Below are positions 36,051 to 48,839 of a stretch of DNA of 64,000 bases, piece by piece; the first letter of the stretch is position 1; each line of letters opens with the position of its first letter. Made by a program: the position numbers and the translations under genes. Location: positions 155,420 to 219,419 of the forward strand of contig NZ_JAGGLU010000003.1 of assembly GCF_017874575.1 (NCBI RefSeq), read 5' to 3'. The notes below the pieces were generated by a model. The model did not search any database. It was not told where the DNA came from and saw only the letters and a list, made by a program, of their open reading frames with translations. This stretch comes from Lactobacillus colini (GTDB lineage Bacteria > Bacillota > Bacilli > Lactobacillales > Lactobacillaceae).

Positions 36051-37067
36051 ATGACAGTTAAAATTGGTATTAACGGTTTCGGCCGTATCGGACGTTTAGC
36101 ATTCCGTCGTATTATGGAATTAGGCGAAAAGTCTTCAGACATCGAAGTTGTTGCTATTAACGACTTGACTACTCCAGCACTTTTGGCTCACTTACTTAAG
36201 TATGACTCAACTCATGGTACTTTCAACCACGAAGTTTCTGCTACTGATGACGCAATCGTTGTTGATGGCAAGGAATACCGTGTTTACGCTGAACCACAAG
36301 CACAAAACATTCCATGGGTTAAGAACGACGGCGTTGACTTCGTTCTTGAATGTACTGGTTTCTACACTAGCAAGGCTAAGTCAGAAGCTCACCTTCAAGC
36401 TGGTGCAAAGAGAGTTTTAATTTCTGCTCCTGCAGGTAGCGATCTTAAGACTATCGTTTACTCAGTAAACGAAGATACTTTAACTGCTGATGACAAGATT
36501 GTTTCAGCTGGTTCATGTACTACTAACTCATTAGCACCAATGGTTAATGCTTTACAAAAGGAATTCGGCATTGAAGTTGGTACTATGACTACTATCCACG
36601 CTTACACTTCAACTCAAATGATCTTGGATGGTCCTGTACGTGGTGGTAATTTCCGTTCAGCACGTGCTGCAGCTATCAACATTATTCCTCACTCAACTGG
36701 TGCTGCTAAGGCTATTGGTCTTGTAATTCCAGAATTGAACGGTAAGTTGAATGGTCACGCACAACGTGTTCCAGTTCCAGATGGTTCTGTAACTGAATTG
36801 GTATCTATCTTAGGTAAGAAAGTTACTGCTGATGAAGTTAACGAAGCTATGAAGAAGTACGAAAGTCCTTCATTCGCATACGAACCAAACGATGTTGTTT
36901 CAAGTGACATCATTGATATGACTGCTGGTTCAATCTTTGACCCAACTCAAACTATGGTAACTACTGCAGGTGACAAGCAATTAGTTAAGACTGTTGCTTG
37001 GTACGACAACGAATGGTCATTCACTTGCCAAATGGTTCGTACTTTGTTACACTTTGCTACTCTTTAA
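36051..37067 (+). CDS. gap: Glyceraldehyde-3-phosphate dehydrogenase
   Basis: Glycolytic NAD-dependent oxidation and phosphorylation of glyceraldehyde-3-phosphate. It is 338 residues. NAD fold [13 protein letters not shown] is at residues 6-18, catalytic Cys in [13 protein letters not shown] near residue 157, and the C-terminal [13 protein letters not shown] motif is present. AAGGAGG precedes the ATG, and codon use looks highly biased, as expected for an abundant protein. A strong terminator follows. Confidence 0.97.
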   Translation: MTVKIGINGFGRIGRLAFRRIMELGEKSSDIEVVAINDLTTPALLAHLLKYDSTHGTFNHEVSATDDAIVVDGKEYRVYAEPQAQNIPWVKNDGVDFVLECTGFYTSKAKSEAHLQAGAKRVLISAPAGSDLKTIVYSVNEDTLTADDKIVSAGSCTTNSLAPMVNALQKEFGIEVGTMTTIHAYTSTQMILDGPVRGGNFRSARAAAINIIPHSTGAAKAIGLVIPELNGKLNGHAQRVPVPDGSVTELVSILGKKVTADEVNEAMKKYESPSFAYEPNDVVSSDIIDMTAGSIFDPTQTMVTTAGDKQLVKTVAWYDNEWSFTCQMVRTLLHFATL

Positions 37068-37111
37068 TCATAAGTTTAAATTAAATTTTTGATTTAAGTT
37101 TTGTAGTGATG

Positions 37112-37144
37112 AGGCGGAGGGAGATTCTCCTTCCGCCTTTTTTT
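37112..37144 (+). terminator. Terminator between gap and pgk
   Basis: Twelve-pair GC-rich stem AGGCGGAGGGAG / CTCCTTCCGCCT (one G-T pair) with a three-base loop and seven T residues. pgk starts 30 bases later. Confidence 0.85.
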
Positions 37145-37174
37145 AAAGATTTGATTGTAGAGGTATATAATCAC

Positions 37175-38389
37175 ATGTCTAAATTAGGTATTGAAGATCT
37201 TAAAGATCTTAAAGGTAAAAAAGTTTTAGTTCGTGTTGACTTCAACGTTCCAATTAAGAACGGTGTTATCGGTGACGACAACCGTATCGTTGCTGCTTTA
37301 CCAACCATTAAATACATCATCGAAAATGGTGGTAAGGCTATTTTGCTTAGCCACTTAGGTCGTATTAAGAGCGATGCTGATAAGAAAGAATTAAGCTTAC
37401 GTCCAGTTGCTGAACGTTTAGGTGAATTACTTGATAAGCCTGTAACTTTTGTTCCTTCAAATGAAGGCAAAGAAGTTGAAGATGCTATCAACAACATGGA
37501 AGATGGTCAAATTGTTGTTCTTGAAAACACTCGTTTCCAAGATATTGACAATGACTTTGGTAAGCGTGAATCTGGTAACGATCCTAAGCTTGGTGAATAC
37601 TGGGCAAGCTTAGGTGATATCTTCGTAAACGATGCCTTTGGTACTGCTCACAGAAGCCACGCATCTAACGTAGGTATTGCTACTGCTATGAAGAAGGCTG
37701 GTAAGCCTGCTGCAGCTGGTTACTTATTACAAAAAGAAATTAAGTTCTTAGGTGACGCTGTTGAAAACCCTGTACACCCATTTGTAACTATCTTAGGTGG
37801 TGCTAAGGTTTCTGATAAGATTGGTGTTATCGAAAACTTAATTCCTAAGTCAGACCATATCTTAATCGGTGGTGGTATGGCTTACACATTCTTAGCTGCA
37901 CAAGGCCACAAGATTGGTAAGTCATTATTTGAAGAAGATAAGCTTGACCTTGCTAAGAGCTTACTTGAAAAAGCTGGCGACAAGATTGTATTGCCTGTAG
38001 ATAACGTTGCTGCAACTGAATTCTCAAATGATGCTCCTCACGAAGTTGTTGGTGATGATATTCCTGATAACGAAATGGGCTTAGACATCGGTCCTAAGAC
38101 TGTTGATAAGTTCAGAGAAATCTTAAAGGATGCTAAGACTGTTGTTTGGAACGGACCAATGGGTGCCTTTGAAATGCCTAACTATGCAGAAGGTACTTTA
38201 GAAGTTGGTCGCGCTTTAGCTGACTTGAAGGATGCTGTTACTATCATCGGTGGTGGTGACTCAACTGCCGCAGCTAAGCAATTAGGTATTGCACCAAAGA
38301 TTAGCCACATTTCTACTGGTGGTGGTGCTTCACTTAACTACCTTGAAGGTAAAGAATTACCTGGTATCGCTTGCGTTTCTGATAAGTAA
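37175..38389 (+). CDS. pgk: Phosphoglycerate kinase
   Basis: Substrate-level phosphorylation step of glycolysis. It is 404 residues from ATG 37175; the open frame extends back to 37106 across the gap terminator, which is not a credible start. N-terminal [13 protein letters not shown] is near residue 17, substrate arginine region LSHLGRIK, and the C-terminal nucleotide site [13 protein letters not shown]. No good promoter is seen between the terminator and the start, so expression probably comes from read-through or mRNA processing. Confidence 0.96.
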   Translation: MSKLGIEDLKDLKGKKVLVRVDFNVPIKNGVIGDDNRIVAALPTIKYIIENGGKAILLSHLGRIKSDADKKELSLRPVAERLGELLDKPVTFVPSNEGKEVEDAINNMEDGQIVVLENTRFQDIDNDFGKRESGNDPKLGEYWASLGDIFVNDAFGTAHRSHASNVGIATAMKKAGKPAAAGYLLQKEIKFLGDAVENPVHPFVTILGGAKVSDKIGVIENLIPKSDHILIGGGMAYTFLAAQGHKIGKSLFEEDKLDLAKSLLEKAGDKIVLPVDNVAATEFSNDAPHEVVGDDIPDNEMGLDIGPKTVDKFREILKDAKTVVWNGPMGAFEMPNYAEGTLEVGRALADLKDAVTIIGGGDSTAAAKQLGIAPKISHISTGGGASLNYLEGKELPGIACVSDK

Positions 38390-38411
38390 TTATAGGAAGG
38401 ACTATTTTTAA

Positions 38412-39167
<756 letters not shown>

Positions 39168-39202
39168 TTTAGTTAACAATTTATTTAAACGGAACTATAT
39201 GA

Positions 39203-40513
<1,311 letters not shown>

Positions 40514-40530
40514 TTAATTGTTTATAATTG

Positions 40531-40558
40531 AGGTCTCTCATAAGAGAGACCTTTTTTC
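40531..40558 (+). terminator. Terminator after eno
   Basis: AGGTCTCT / AGAGACCT perfect stem with a six-base loop and a T run. Confidence 0.85.
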
Positions 40559-40628
40559 TTTAGCAATTAGATAAGATTTATGTTAGAATTTGTACAGTGA
40601 TTAATTTTTAGGCAATGGAGGCAGCACT

Positions 40629-40862
40629 TTGTATAACTTAGTCATGACGCTACTCATCATTGTAAGCTTTTTAATTATTATAGCTACCTTGATGCAGCCG
40701 CAGAAACAACAAGATGCTCTGAATGCCCTTTCTGGTGGTGCTGTGTTCAGCGGCCAAACAAAGAAACGTGGCTTTGAGGCATTGATGGAGAAGATTACAG
40801 CAGTATTATTAGCAATCTTCTTCCTATTAGCCATTATTTTGGCAATACTTTCATCTAAGTAA
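40629..40862 (+). CDS. secG: Preprotein translocase subunit SecG
   Basis: A 77-residue auxiliary subunit of SecYEG with two transmembrane helices (about 1-22 and 52-74) and the conserved MQPQKQQDALNALSGGAVFSGQTKKRGFEALMEKIT linker region. The start is TTG 40629, seven bases after GGAGG. It is followed by its own terminator before rnr. Confidence 0.92.
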   Translation: MYNLVMTLLIIVSFLIIIATLMQPQKQQDALNALSGGAVFSGQTKKRGFEALMEKITAVLLAIFFLLAIILAILSSK

Positions 40863-40869
40863 GATAAGA

Positions 40870-40896
40870 GCCTCTCGATTGTGAGAGGCCTTTTTT
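40870..40896 (+). terminator. Terminator between secG and rnr
   Basis: GCCTCTC-gattgt-GAGAGGC stem followed by a T run. Confidence 0.8.
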
Positions 40897-40930
40897 ATCG
40901 GCCTAAAAAATAAAGAAATGAGGTTATATA

Positions 40931-43267
40931 ATGGCACAAAATGAACCAGTATTGGCTGGAGTATATGAAATTTTCCGTCATAATCCCCAAATTCAATATG
41001 ATGTAGATGAAATTGAACATGAAATGGGTCGTAATCGCAATGGACGCTTTTCTTTTTCAGATTTAGTTAAGGCTTTAACGTTTTTAGAAAATGCAAAAAA
41101 GATAGTTACTGATGGACATGGTAAGTATCAATTAAATCAATTAAATACTGAAGTAGAGGGGATGTTTAGAGCTAATGATAAGGGCTTTGGCTTCGTTAGG
41201 TTAGATGACGAGGCTGCTGATGATGTATTCATTGACAAGCACAACACTAAGTTAGCCCTTGATGGCGACCGTGTTAAAGTAAAGATCATTGCTGGTGCTA
41301 ATCCCTGGAATGGTAAGGGACCTGAAGGACAGGTAGAAGAGGTTCTTGAACGTGGTGTTGAAGAGTTAGTTGGTGAATTCCAGCCTTATTCTGATAGTAT
41401 CGCAGCCCAATCCGGTTATATCGGTTATGTTACTAGTACCAATCGTAAGCTAAAGAAGTATAAGATTAATATTTCTGATACTGGAATTAAGCCACAGATG
41501 GGCGATATGGTAAAGATTTCAATTAGCAGGTATCCTGATGAAGATCATCCTGATGATATGGAAGCTGTTGCTTTATTAACAATTGGTAACAAGAATGATC
41601 CTGGTGTTGATATTATGTCGATTGTTGTTGACAATGATATCCGTACCGATTGGCCCCAAGAAGCAATGGATCAAGCTAATGCTATTCCTGATCATGTTAC
41701 TGATGAAGATAAGGCAGGTAGGGTAGATATAACCGATCAGCCTGCTGTAACAATTGATGGCGATGACTCTAAAGACTTTGATGACGCTGTTGTCTTATGG
41801 AAGTTACCTAACGGTAATTATCACTTAGGTGTACATATTGCAGATGTATCCCACTACGTAAAAGAGAAGTCACCACTAGATCAGGAAGCTTTTCAACGTG
41901 GCAATAGTACTTACCTAGTTGACCGTGTTATACCAATGTTACCATTTAGACTATCTAATGGAATCTGTTCTTTAAATGAAGGGGTAGAGCGCTTAGTCTT
42001 ATCATGTGATATGGAGATTACACCAGATGGTAGGAGGGTTGGCTATAAGATCTATCCTTCAGTAATGAAGTCACATGGCCGTATGACTTATAATAAGGTA
42101 AACCAAACCTTAGACGACAACCAAGAAGATCCTCAAGAAGAGAAGTACCGCAAGCTAAAGCCAATGCTTCAAGACATGGCGAACCTTCATAACGCCTTAT
42201 ATAAGCAACGTCACCAACGTGGTGCAATCGACTTTGAAGAGCCAGAAGCTAAGATTATTGTTGATGAGCAAGGTAAGCCAACTGATATTGTCTTGCATGA
42301 GCGTGGCACAGCCGAGAAGATGATTGAATCATTTATGTTAATGGCTAATGAAACTGTAGCCGAAGACTACTTTAAAAAGCACGTTCCATTCTTATACCGT
42401 GTCCACGAAACGCCAGATCAAGAGAAGATGCAGAGTTTCTTTGAATTCGTGAGTGCATTTGGCTTAAATGTTAAGGCTGATCCAAGTCACGTTAAGCCAA
42501 TTGATTTACAAAAGATTGTTTCTAAGACTGAGAATACCCCAGAAGAAGCAGTTGTTCAAATGATGATGCTAAGAAGCTTGAAGCAAGCACATTATTCCCC
42601 AGAACCTCTAGGTCACTTTGGATTGGCAGCAGAATTCTATACTCATTTTACTTCACCAATTCGCCGTTATTCAGACTTGATGGTACATCGGATGATTCAC
42701 GAATATGCTGACCAGGGGATGGACGATGAAGTACAAAAGCACTTTAGCTCACAATTAGATTCAGTTGCTGACCAGACTTCAACTCAAGAACGTAAGTCAA
42801 TTGATACTGAACGTAGTGTTAATGACTTGAAGATGACAGAGTTTATGTCTGACAAGGTGGGACAAGTATTTGATGCGATTGTTTCTTCAGTAACTAGTTT
42901 TGGAATGTTTATTCAATTGCCTAATACTGTTGAAGGATTAATCCATATTTCTAACTTAAATGATGACTTTTATAACTTTGATGAAAAGTCGCTAACTCTT
43001 ACAGGACGTAATTCTCATAAGAGATTTAAGATTGGAATGCCAATTAAGGTTAAGTTAATTAGGGCTGATGTTGAGCAGCACCAGATTGACTTTGAATTAT
43101 ATGATCCTAATGCTTCCAAGCGAAATAATGATTACAGGCGCAATGGTCAAAGACCACGTAACTTTAACAATAGCTACTCACGCAATCGCAATAGTAATCC
43201 AAGAAGCAATAATTTCTATAGTAGAAAAAATAATCACAGATCTAGAAATGGATTAAAGAGAAAATAA
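40931..43267 (+). CDS. rnr: Ribonuclease R
   Basis: Processive 3'-5' exoribonuclease that degrades structured RNA and works with SmpB/tmRNA. It is 778 residues: N-terminal winged-helix and cold-shock domains ([23 protein letters not shown] near residue 78), RNB catalytic domain ([14 protein letters not shown] near residue 275, [13 protein letters not shown] and [16 protein letters not shown]), S1 domain ([26 protein letters not shown] near residue 645) and an Asn/Arg-rich basic tail (about 730-778). smpB follows after four bases. Confidence 0.96.
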   Translation: MAQNEPVLAGVYEIFRHNPQIQYDVDEIEHEMGRNRNGRFSFSDLVKALTFLENAKKIVTDGHGKYQLNQLNTEVEGMFRANDKGFGFVRLDDEAADDVFIDKHNTKLALDGDRVKVKIIAGANPWNGKGPEGQVEEVLERGVEELVGEFQPYSDSIAAQSGYIGYVTSTNRKLKKYKINISDTGIKPQMGDMVKISISRYPDEDHPDDMEAVALLTIGNKNDPGVDIMSIVVDNDIRTDWPQEAMDQANAIPDHVTDEDKAGRVDITDQPAVTIDGDDSKDFDDAVVLWKLPNGNYHLGVHIADVSHYVKEKSPLDQEAFQRGNSTYLVDRVIPMLPFRLSNGICSLNEGVERLVLSCDMEITPDGRRVGYKIYPSVMKSHGRMTYNKVNQTLDDNQEDPQEEKYRKLKPMLQDMANLHNALYKQRHQRGAIDFEEPEAKIIVDEQGKPTDIVLHERGTAEKMIESFMLMANETVAEDYFKKHVPFLYRVHETPDQEKMQSFFEFVSAFGLNVKADPSHVKPIDLQKIVSKTENTPEEAVVQMMMLRSLKQAHYSPEPLGHFGLAAEFYTHFTSPIRRYSDLMVHRMIHEYADQGMDDEVQKHFSSQLDSVADQTSTQERKSIDTERSVNDLKMTEFMSDKVGQVFDAIVSSVTSFGMFIQLPNTVEGLIHISNLNDDFYNFDEKSLTLTGRNSHKRFKIGMPIKVKLIRADVEQHQIDFELYDPNASKRNNDYRRNGQRPRNFNNSYSRNRNSNPRSNNFYSRKNNHRSRNGLKRK

Positions 43268-43271
43268 CATT

Positions 43272-43730
43272 ATGAAAGAAAAGCAAGATAATCTGATAGC
43301 TCAAAACAAAAAAGCTGGTCATGATTATTTTATTAAAGAGACGATTGAAGCAGGGATCGCCCTGACAGGGACTGAGATCAAGTCTGTCCGTGCTCGCCGC
43401 ATTAACTTAAAGGATGGCTATGTCCAAATTGTAAATGGAAATGCCTTACTAGAGAATGTCCATATTAGCGAGTATAAAGAAGGTAATCGTTATAATCATG
43501 ATCCATTACGCCCACGCCAATTATTACTGCATAAGCGCCAGATTGCCCGCTTAGCAGGTATTCAATCTCAACAAGGGATGACAATTATTCCCTTGAAGGT
43601 ATACTTGAAGCATGGATTTGCCAAGGTATTAATTGGTGTTGGCCAAGGTAAAAAACAATACGACAAGCGCGAAACAATTAAAAAGCGTGACCAAGAAAGA
43701 GAACTACGCCGAAAGTATCGTGTTCGCTAA
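43272..43730 (+). CDS. smpB: SsrA-binding protein SmpB
   Basis: Binds tmRNA and delivers it to stalled ribosomes. It is 152 residues with the conserved [28 protein letters not shown] block and the C-terminal basic tail ([23 protein letters not shown]). It is coupled with rnr. The tmRNA gene itself is not seen nearby. Confidence 0.96.
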   Translation: MKEKQDNLIAQNKKAGHDYFIKETIEAGIALTGTEIKSVRARRINLKDGYVQIVNGNALLENVHISEYKEGNRYNHDPLRPRQLLLHKRQIARLAGIQSQQGMTIIPLKVYLKHGFAKVLIGVGQGKKQYDKRETIKKRDQERELRRKYRVR

Positions 43731-43777
43731 AAAAGCCTTTAATAATGTTGGTTTGACAACATATAAAGGCTTTTTTA
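43731..43777 (+). terminator. Terminator after smpB
   Basis: AAAAGCCTTTA...ATGTTG / CAACAT...TAAAGGCTTTT long hairpin followed by a T run. Confidence 0.85.
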
Positions 43778-43893
43778 TATGATTTATATAAGACTAAAAT
43801 TATTATATATTTAGTATTATTTGATTTTAGCTTGATAAATATGGCTGTTTTTGATAATCTGGTAAAATATTATAAAGAAAGAGATTACAAATT

Positions 43894-44463
43894 TTGCAGA
43901 GTAAATTTGATCAAGCTAGAAGGTCTCTTCACGATGACTTATCTGGCTCACGGGTAGATAGGTATTCTATTAAGGAAGTTTGCCAAGCAACAGGCTACAC
44001 TAAGTCTACCTTTTATCGGCGTTTTAGAACCTTGCCAATGTTTATGGCATGTTGTGTAAGTCACGAAATAAGAACGCATTTGAATGAATACAGAGAACAA
44101 GACTTACTCAAGAAGTTTAGATATTTGTTGATCCAGATGAAGCAAGATGAGAATTACTTCTACAATATCTATCACTTAAGTAAGTCACGGGAATGTATTT
44201 GTGATTATTTCGTTAATGAATTGGGTAGCTTTTTGCAGCAATACTTATTGAAGAAGTATGGTGATTATTCTTATGAATTAGTTAGACAAGCTTCTAATAG
44301 TATTTATCGCGTTTTGTTTACTTGGGTTGACCATTCTTGTCAAGAAGATATTGGCAAGCTACTTAGCGAATTAAGTATTTTTATCTTTTTACTTGAGAAT
44401 AACCATCCATTAGATAATAGAGATAAGTTATTGACGCAATATTCTAGCAGTATCAGAGACTAA
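43894..44463 (+). CDS. TetR-like transcriptional regulator
   Basis: 189 residues, start TTG 43894 about nine bases after AAAGAAAGAG. The N-terminal helix-turn-helix is YSIKEVCQATGYTKSTFYRRFRTLPMFMACCV (about residues 23-54), TetR-like; the rest is helical without a recognisable effector site. It stands alone and is convergent with the gene at 44468. No target can be named from the sequence. Confidence 0.7.
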   Translation: MQSKFDQARRSLHDDLSGSRVDRYSIKEVCQATGYTKSTFYRRFRTLPMFMACCVSHEIRTHLNEYREQDLLKKFRYLLIQMKQDENYFYNIYHLSKSRECICDYFVNELGSFLQQYLLKKYGDYSYELVRQASNSIYRVLFTWVDHSCQEDIGKLLSELSIFIFLLENNHPLDNRDKLLTQYSSSIRD

Positions 44464-44467
44464 GGAT

Positions 44468-44983
44468 TTAACAAGCTGGAACATAATTGATGGGTAGCTT
44501 TAGTTGTGGCAATTTAAGTGGCGGTGTATGCAGTTGAGTGAACAGAATACTAATTAACAAGATAAATGGTACATCTTCGGGATGAGCAATATCATAAGTT
44601 AACTTAAAATCGCCATCAGTAACTAGTGTTTGGACGCTAGCTACTTTTTTTATACCTGAAAAGAAGCCGTAATGACCTTTTTTAATTGAGCCCTGGATCC
44701 AATAATTTAACCTGGTAATAAAGAATACATTGGCAAGTGGGCTATTGATTTTTTTGACTTTAACTATTGAGTGATTAATAACGTCAACACAGTAAGTAGT
44801 AATAAAATTAGCAGAGTCTAGATAAAGGCGTCCAATTTCTTGATGATTAATATCACTTAAGATTATCGTATTAGCAATATTACCTAACTTTCCTTGTAAG
44901 ATAAAGCAAGGCTGATTGTGCTCATCTCTGATGACCGATTGACCGAGGTCTTGATTTTGAGATAGAGAAAGTGAGTAACGCAT
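44468..44983 (-). CDS. Hypothetical protein, possibly LURP-one-related/YxjI-like
   Basis: 171 residues, mostly alternating beta-strand patterns (IRDEHNQPCFILQGKLGNIANTIILSDINHQEIGRLYLD) resembling the tubby-like YxjI/LURP-one fold; the match is by eye only. It starts at ATG 44983 with GAGGCG upstream, 17 bases after the HAD phosphatase gene, so the two are probably one minus-strand operon. Function unknown. Confidence 0.6.
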   Translation of the reverse strand: MRYSLSLSQNQDLGQSVIRDEHNQPCFILQGKLGNIANTIILSDINHQEIGRLYLDSANFITTYCVDVINHSIVKVKKINSPLANVFFITRLNYWIQGSIKKGHYGFFSGIKKVASVQTLVTDGDFKLTYDIAHPEDVPFILLISILFTQLHTPPLKLPQLKLPINYVPAC

Positions 44984-44999
44984 ATTTATCGCCTCAAAA

Positions 45000-45860
45000 T
45001 TACTTTATAAAGTGCCTGATTGCGTGGGCTACGCCGTTGTCATTATTATTTTTAGTAATAAAGCTAGCGAGTTCCTTGATTGGGCTAATAGCATTCTCCA
45101 TTGCTACACCAACTCCAGCCATTCTAATCATTGATTCGTCGTTAAGATTATCACCAATTGCCATTACCTCATTACTGTCAATATTGCGCATCTTGGCATA
45201 GTCAATGAGGGCAATTCCTTTTTGAGCTTTAATGTTGTTGATTTCAAGGTTGGTTGAGGAACTTGCAGTTGCTACAAGATTGCCGAGGCTATTAATTTGA
45301 CGACGAATTTCACGGAAGGCAGAAGGTCCTGCAGGATTAAAAGCCACAAACTTCATTACTTCGAAGTTAGGATCATCAAATAAACTCTTAAAATCTTTAA
45401 CAAAAGATATTTTTAAGACTTCATCAGATCCACCAGCAAATGAAACAGCCTTTTTAAAGGTTAGGTGCTTGTTCAAGTCAACTAATAAGTCAGAAACATT
45501 AGAAATTCGCCGCATTCTAGAATCAGAGTAAACATCATCGGCAGACACAATTTCAAAGTAGCAGCCTGAATCTTTTAAAATCTCAATTATCTTTAAAGCC
45601 CGACCCCGGTCAATGGGTTCGTTAACCATTAACTTGCCATCTGTATCAAAGACCATCGCGCCGTTCAAGTTAATATAGCCTGTATGCAAGCCAACATCTT
45701 CTAGGATTTGACGAGATTCCTTTTGAGCTCGCCCAGTCGCAACTAAGAATTCTACACCCTTTTTTTGAGCGTATTTGATAGCGGCTACATTTTCAGGAGA
45801 AATTTTCATTTGGGCATTTAATAAGGTACCATCCATGTCGCTAGCAATTAATTTAATCAT
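45000..45860 (-). CDS. Cof-type HAD-superfamily phosphatase
   Basis: 286 residues from ATG 45860, eight bases after GGAGG; a TTG further upstream overlaps the ribosome site. HAD motif I IASDMDGTLLN at residues 5-15, motif II FLVATGR, and motif III/IV AIGDNLNDESMIRMAG near the C terminus, with a large C2-type cap. Such enzymes dephosphorylate sugar phosphates or FMN/PLP; the substrate is not predictable. Confidence 0.88.
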   Translation of the reverse strand: MIKLIASDMDGTLLNAQMKISPENVAAIKYAQKKGVEFLVATGRAQKESRQILEDVGLHTGYINLNGAMVFDTDGKLMVNEPIDRGRALKIIEILKDSGCYFEIVSADDVYSDSRMRRISNVSDLLVDLNKHLTFKKAVSFAGGSDEVLKISFVKDFKSLFDDPNFEVMKFVAFNPAGPSAFREIRRQINSLGNLVATASSSTNLEINNIKAQKGIALIDYAKMRNIDSNEVMAIGDNLNDESMIRMAGVGVAMENAISPIKELASFITKNNNDNGVAHAIRHFIK

Positions 45861-45939
45861 TATATTATCCTCCAAATTATTTCTTCAACTAATATGTTAT
45901 CATGAGTCTGTGAGTAACTGAGAATTAGAAGGTTGAAAA

Positions 45940-46635
45940 ATGAAAAAATTAATTGCTAATGATTGGGATGAAATTCTTGATCCCGTCTTTGAAAGTGAAT
46001 CATATCAACGGTTACGCAACTTTTTAAAAGAAGAGTACCGCACTAAGCAGATCTATCCAGATATGTATCACATTTTTACTGCTTTTAAATTAACTCCTTT
46101 TAATAAGACCAAGGTAGTTATTTTGGGACAAGATCCTTACCATAATCCTGGTCAGGCTACGGGGATGAGCTTTAGTGTCAATCCTGGTGTTCGCTTGCCA
46201 CCTTCCTTAGTCAATATCTACAAGGAATTGTATGATGATGTTGGCGCTGTTCCTGTTAATCACGGTTACTTAAAGAGCTGGGCAGATCAAGGGGTACTGC
46301 TGCTCAATAGTGTCTTAACTGTTCCATATGGTCATGCCAATGCTCACCAAGGCAAGGGCTGGGAAGAAGTAACTGATGCTGCGATTAAGGCTTTAAGTGA
46401 TCGAGGCGGGGTTGTCTTTATCTTGTGGGGTAGATTTGCTCAAAATAAAATTCCACTGATTAATCAAGACAAGAACTTCATTATTAAATCAGCGCATCCT
46501 AGTCCTTTTTCAGCTAATCGAGGATTTTTTGGCTCAAGGCCATTTTCACGCTGTAATGCGGCTTTAATTAAGTTTGGCGAATCGCCGATTGACTGGCAGC
46601 TGCCAAGCCAAGTTGGTCAAGATGACCTGGCTTAA
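45940..46635 (+). CDS. ung: Uracil-DNA glycosylase
   Basis: Removes uracil from DNA in base excision repair. It is 231 residues, family 1: catalytic [17 protein letters not shown] near residue 68, uracil-binding LLLNSVLTV, and the DNA-intercalation loop [18 protein letters not shown] near residue 188. Confidence 0.97.
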   Translation: MKKLIANDWDEILDPVFESESYQRLRNFLKEEYRTKQIYPDMYHIFTAFKLTPFNKTKVVILGQDPYHNPGQATGMSFSVNPGVRLPPSLVNIYKELYDDVGAVPVNHGYLKSWADQGVLLLNSVLTVPYGHANAHQGKGWEEVTDAAIKALSDRGGVVFILWGRFAQNKIPLINQDKNFIIKSAHPSPFSANRGFFGSRPFSRCNAALIKFGESPIDWQLPSQVGQDDLA

Positions 46636-46700
46636 CATAAATACTTTAAATCACTTTATAAAGCTTGTAGAATATATCGTGTAGAAGAGGTAATTAACTT

Positions 46701-47681
46701 ATGAAAGTATTTGATTTATTAAAAAATAAAGCATTAGAAGAAAAGAAAACAATCGTCTTACCGGAAGGTAACGATGATAGAATTCTAACAGCTGCAAGTA
46801 AGCTATTAGCACAAGGAATTGTTAATATTATCTTATTGGGTAAGCCTGAGCAAGTTAACGCTAAAGCTAAGGAACTTGATCTTGACTTAACGGCTGCCAA
46901 GGTAATTGATCCCGATAATTATGATGGCTTTGAGCAGATGTGCAACGACTTCGTTAGCTTGCGTAAGGGCAAGAATACTATTCAAGAAGCTCAAGAAATG
47001 CTAAAGGACGTTTCTTACTTCGGGACGATGCTTGTTTATGAAGGACAAGCTGATGGCATGGTATCTGGTGCTGTTCATTCAACCGCTGATACTGTTCGTC
47101 CTGCCCTTCAAATTATCAAGACTAAGCCTGGTATGCATCGAGTATCTGGCTCAATGATTATGGAACGCGATAATGAGAAGTATATCTTCGCTGATTGTGC
47201 AATAAACATTGACCCTGATAGTGAAACTCTAGCTGAGATTGCCTATCAATCAGCTAAAACTGCCCAAATGGTCAACATTGATCCTCAAGTAGCTATGCTA
47301 AGCTTCTCAACTAAGGGTTCAGCTAGAGGCGAGATGATTGATAAGGTAAAGCAAGCAGTAGACCTAGTGAACAAGAACCATCCTGAAATAGCATGCGATG
47401 GTGAATTGCAATTTGATGCCGCATTTGTTCCTAGTGTAGCAGCTTCTAAGGCTCCTGATTCTAAGGTGGCTGGACATGCTAATGTATTCATCTTCCCAGA
47501 ATTGCAATCTGGAAATATTTCTTATAAAGTTGCACAAAGGCTGGGTAACTTTGCAGTTATCGGTCCAGTGCTTCAAGGCTTAGCCGCTCCAATTAACGAC
47601 CTATCAAGAGGCTGCACAATTGAAGATGCTTATCTGACAATTGTATTGACTGCAGCTCAAGCTAATGCAGATAAGGATTAA
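46701..47681 (+). CDS. pta: Phosphate acetyltransferase
   Basis: Interconverts acetyl-CoA and acetyl phosphate; with acetate kinase it yields ATP. It is 326 residues with LPEGNDDRILTAA near residue 20, DGMVSGAVHSTADTVRPALQIIKT near residue 118, and C-terminal GCTIEDAYLTIVLTAAQ. tsaE begins three bases after the stop, a common pairing in lactobacilli. Confidence 0.95.
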   Translation: MKVFDLLKNKALEEKKTIVLPEGNDDRILTAASKLLAQGIVNIILLGKPEQVNAKAKELDLDLTAAKVIDPDNYDGFEQMCNDFVSLRKGKNTIQEAQEMLKDVSYFGTMLVYEGQADGMVSGAVHSTADTVRPALQIIKTKPGMHRVSGSMIMERDNEKYIFADCAINIDPDSETLAEIAYQSAKTAQMVNIDPQVAMLSFSTKGSARGEMIDKVKQAVDLVNKNHPEIACDGELQFDAAFVPSVAASKAPDSKVAGHANVFIFPELQSGNISYKVAQRLGNFAVIGPVLQGLAAPINDLSRGCTIEDAYLTIVLTAAQANADKD

Positions 47682-47683
47682 TT

Positions 47684-48166
47684 ATGACAAAAAAACTCGA
47701 AATCAATTCTGATCAAGAAATGCAACAACTAGGCTACTTACTGGCTGCTAATGCCCAACCTCATGACTTATTGCTCTTAACCGGTGACTTAGGTGCAGGT
47801 AAGACAACAATGACTAAGGGTCTGGCTCGCAATCTAGGAATTAAGCGTCCAGTCAAAAGCCCCACCTTTACCATTGTGCGTGAATATAAGGAAGGCAAGA
47901 TGCCACTATATCATATGGATATGTACCGTCTGGAAGATGGTGACTTGTCCAGTATTGACTTGCCGAGTTATTTAGCCGAACCAGGCATCGTGGTAATTGA
48001 ATGGCCGCAATTTATTATAGATTCCTTGCCAGATGATTATTTAGAATTACAGCTTAAGCGTGTTGATGATTCTTGGGATTCAACTAAAAGAATAGTTGAA
48101 CCAATTATAAAGGGAAAGCGCAATAAAGCTTGGTGGCAAGCAGTTGTTAGTCAACTTAATAAATAG
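47684..48166 (+). CDS. tsaE: tRNA threonylcarbamoyladenosine biosynthesis protein TsaE
   Basis: ATPase of the t6A modification machinery (TsaB/C/D/E). It is 160 residues with Walker A TGDLGAGKTTMTKGLA near residue 35, SPTFTIVREY near residue 60 and YHMDMYRLED. It is co-transcribed with pta. Confidence 0.95.
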   Translation: MTKKLEINSDQEMQQLGYLLAANAQPHDLLLLTGDLGAGKTTMTKGLARNLGIKRPVKSPTFTIVREYKEGKMPLYHMDMYRLEDGDLSSIDLPSYLAEPGIVVIEWPQFIIDSLPDDYLELQLKRVDDSWDSTKRIVEPIIKGKRNKAWWQAVVSQLNK

Positions 48167-48167
48167 A

Positions 48168-48212
48168 AAAAAGCTAGTTAGGCTGAATTAGATCAGCTTA
48201 ACTAGCTTTTTG
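48168..48212. terminator. Bidirectional terminator between tsaE and the exonuclease
   Basis: AAAAGCTAGTTA-g-GCTGA / TCAGC-t-TAACTAGCTTTT stem; its right arm includes the last codons of the convergent gene. Confidence 0.8.
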
Positions 48213-48721
48213 ATTGCTTCATCACCGAAGCGCCTATTTTGACTGATTAAGATTTCTGCACAAGCTTCACTATCACTTAAGGCATTGTGGTGGTGCCATA
48301 AGTTGATCTTAAGTGCATCGGAAACAGTGTTTAATTTATAATTAGGTAGCTTATCCTCTAAAGCTCGGCTAGTCGCTAAGGTATCAATAACTAGGTAGTG
48401 GGGTTCGTCAATATCATAGCGTGCCAGTGACTTCTTTAAGACATTGCAGTCGAACCTAGCATTATGCGCTGCCACTAACATCCCTGGCTGGTATAGATTC
48501 TTGATCTTAGGCCAGACTTCTGCCATCGTCGGCGCATTCTTAACGTCATCGGCAGTGATACTGTGGATCTTAATATTTTGTTTATCAAAGGGCATTTGGG
48601 GATTAATCACAGTATAGAAGCGGTCAACAATCTTGTTATTTCTGACCATGACTAGGGCAAGTGAGCAGGCACTCTCAGCTAGGTGGTTAGCTGTTTCGAA
48701 ATCCATCGCAATAAAATTCAT
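48188..48721 (-). CDS. DnaQ-like (DEDDh) 3'-5' exonuclease
   Basis: 177 residues, a stand-alone exonuclease of the PolC/DnaQ epsilon type. Exo I FIAMDFETANH, Exo II VAAHNARFDCNVLKK, and Exo III HHHNALSDSEACAEIL give all catalytic acids and the His. Lone members occur widely in Firmicutes next to murB; the role in repair or RNA processing is not settled. Confidence 0.88.
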   Translation of the reverse strand: MNFIAMDFETANHLAESACSLALVMVRNNKIVDRFYTVINPQMPFDKQNIKIHSITADDVKNAPTMAEVWPKIKNLYQPGMLVAAHNARFDCNVLKKSLARYDIDEPHYLVIDTLATSRALEDKLPNYKLNTVSDALKINLWHHHNALSDSEACAEILISQNRRFGDEAIKKLVKLI

Positions 48722-48839
48722 CTTTTACCATCTTTTCTATGTTTAAACTAAAATCAGTATATCATAGGTAGAAAAGTTAGCGATTTTTGCGGTATGATAG
48801 GTAGGACATATTAATTAAAAAAATCAAGGGTGTGGCAAC

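Noticed and set aside
37106..37174. Longer pgk start at 37106
   Set aside because: It runs through the gap terminator; [20 protein letters not shown] at 37175 is the normal PGK N terminus.
40601..40834. Minus-strand open frame opposite secG
   Set aside because: SecG on the plus strand is clearly recognised; the antisense frame is an artefact.
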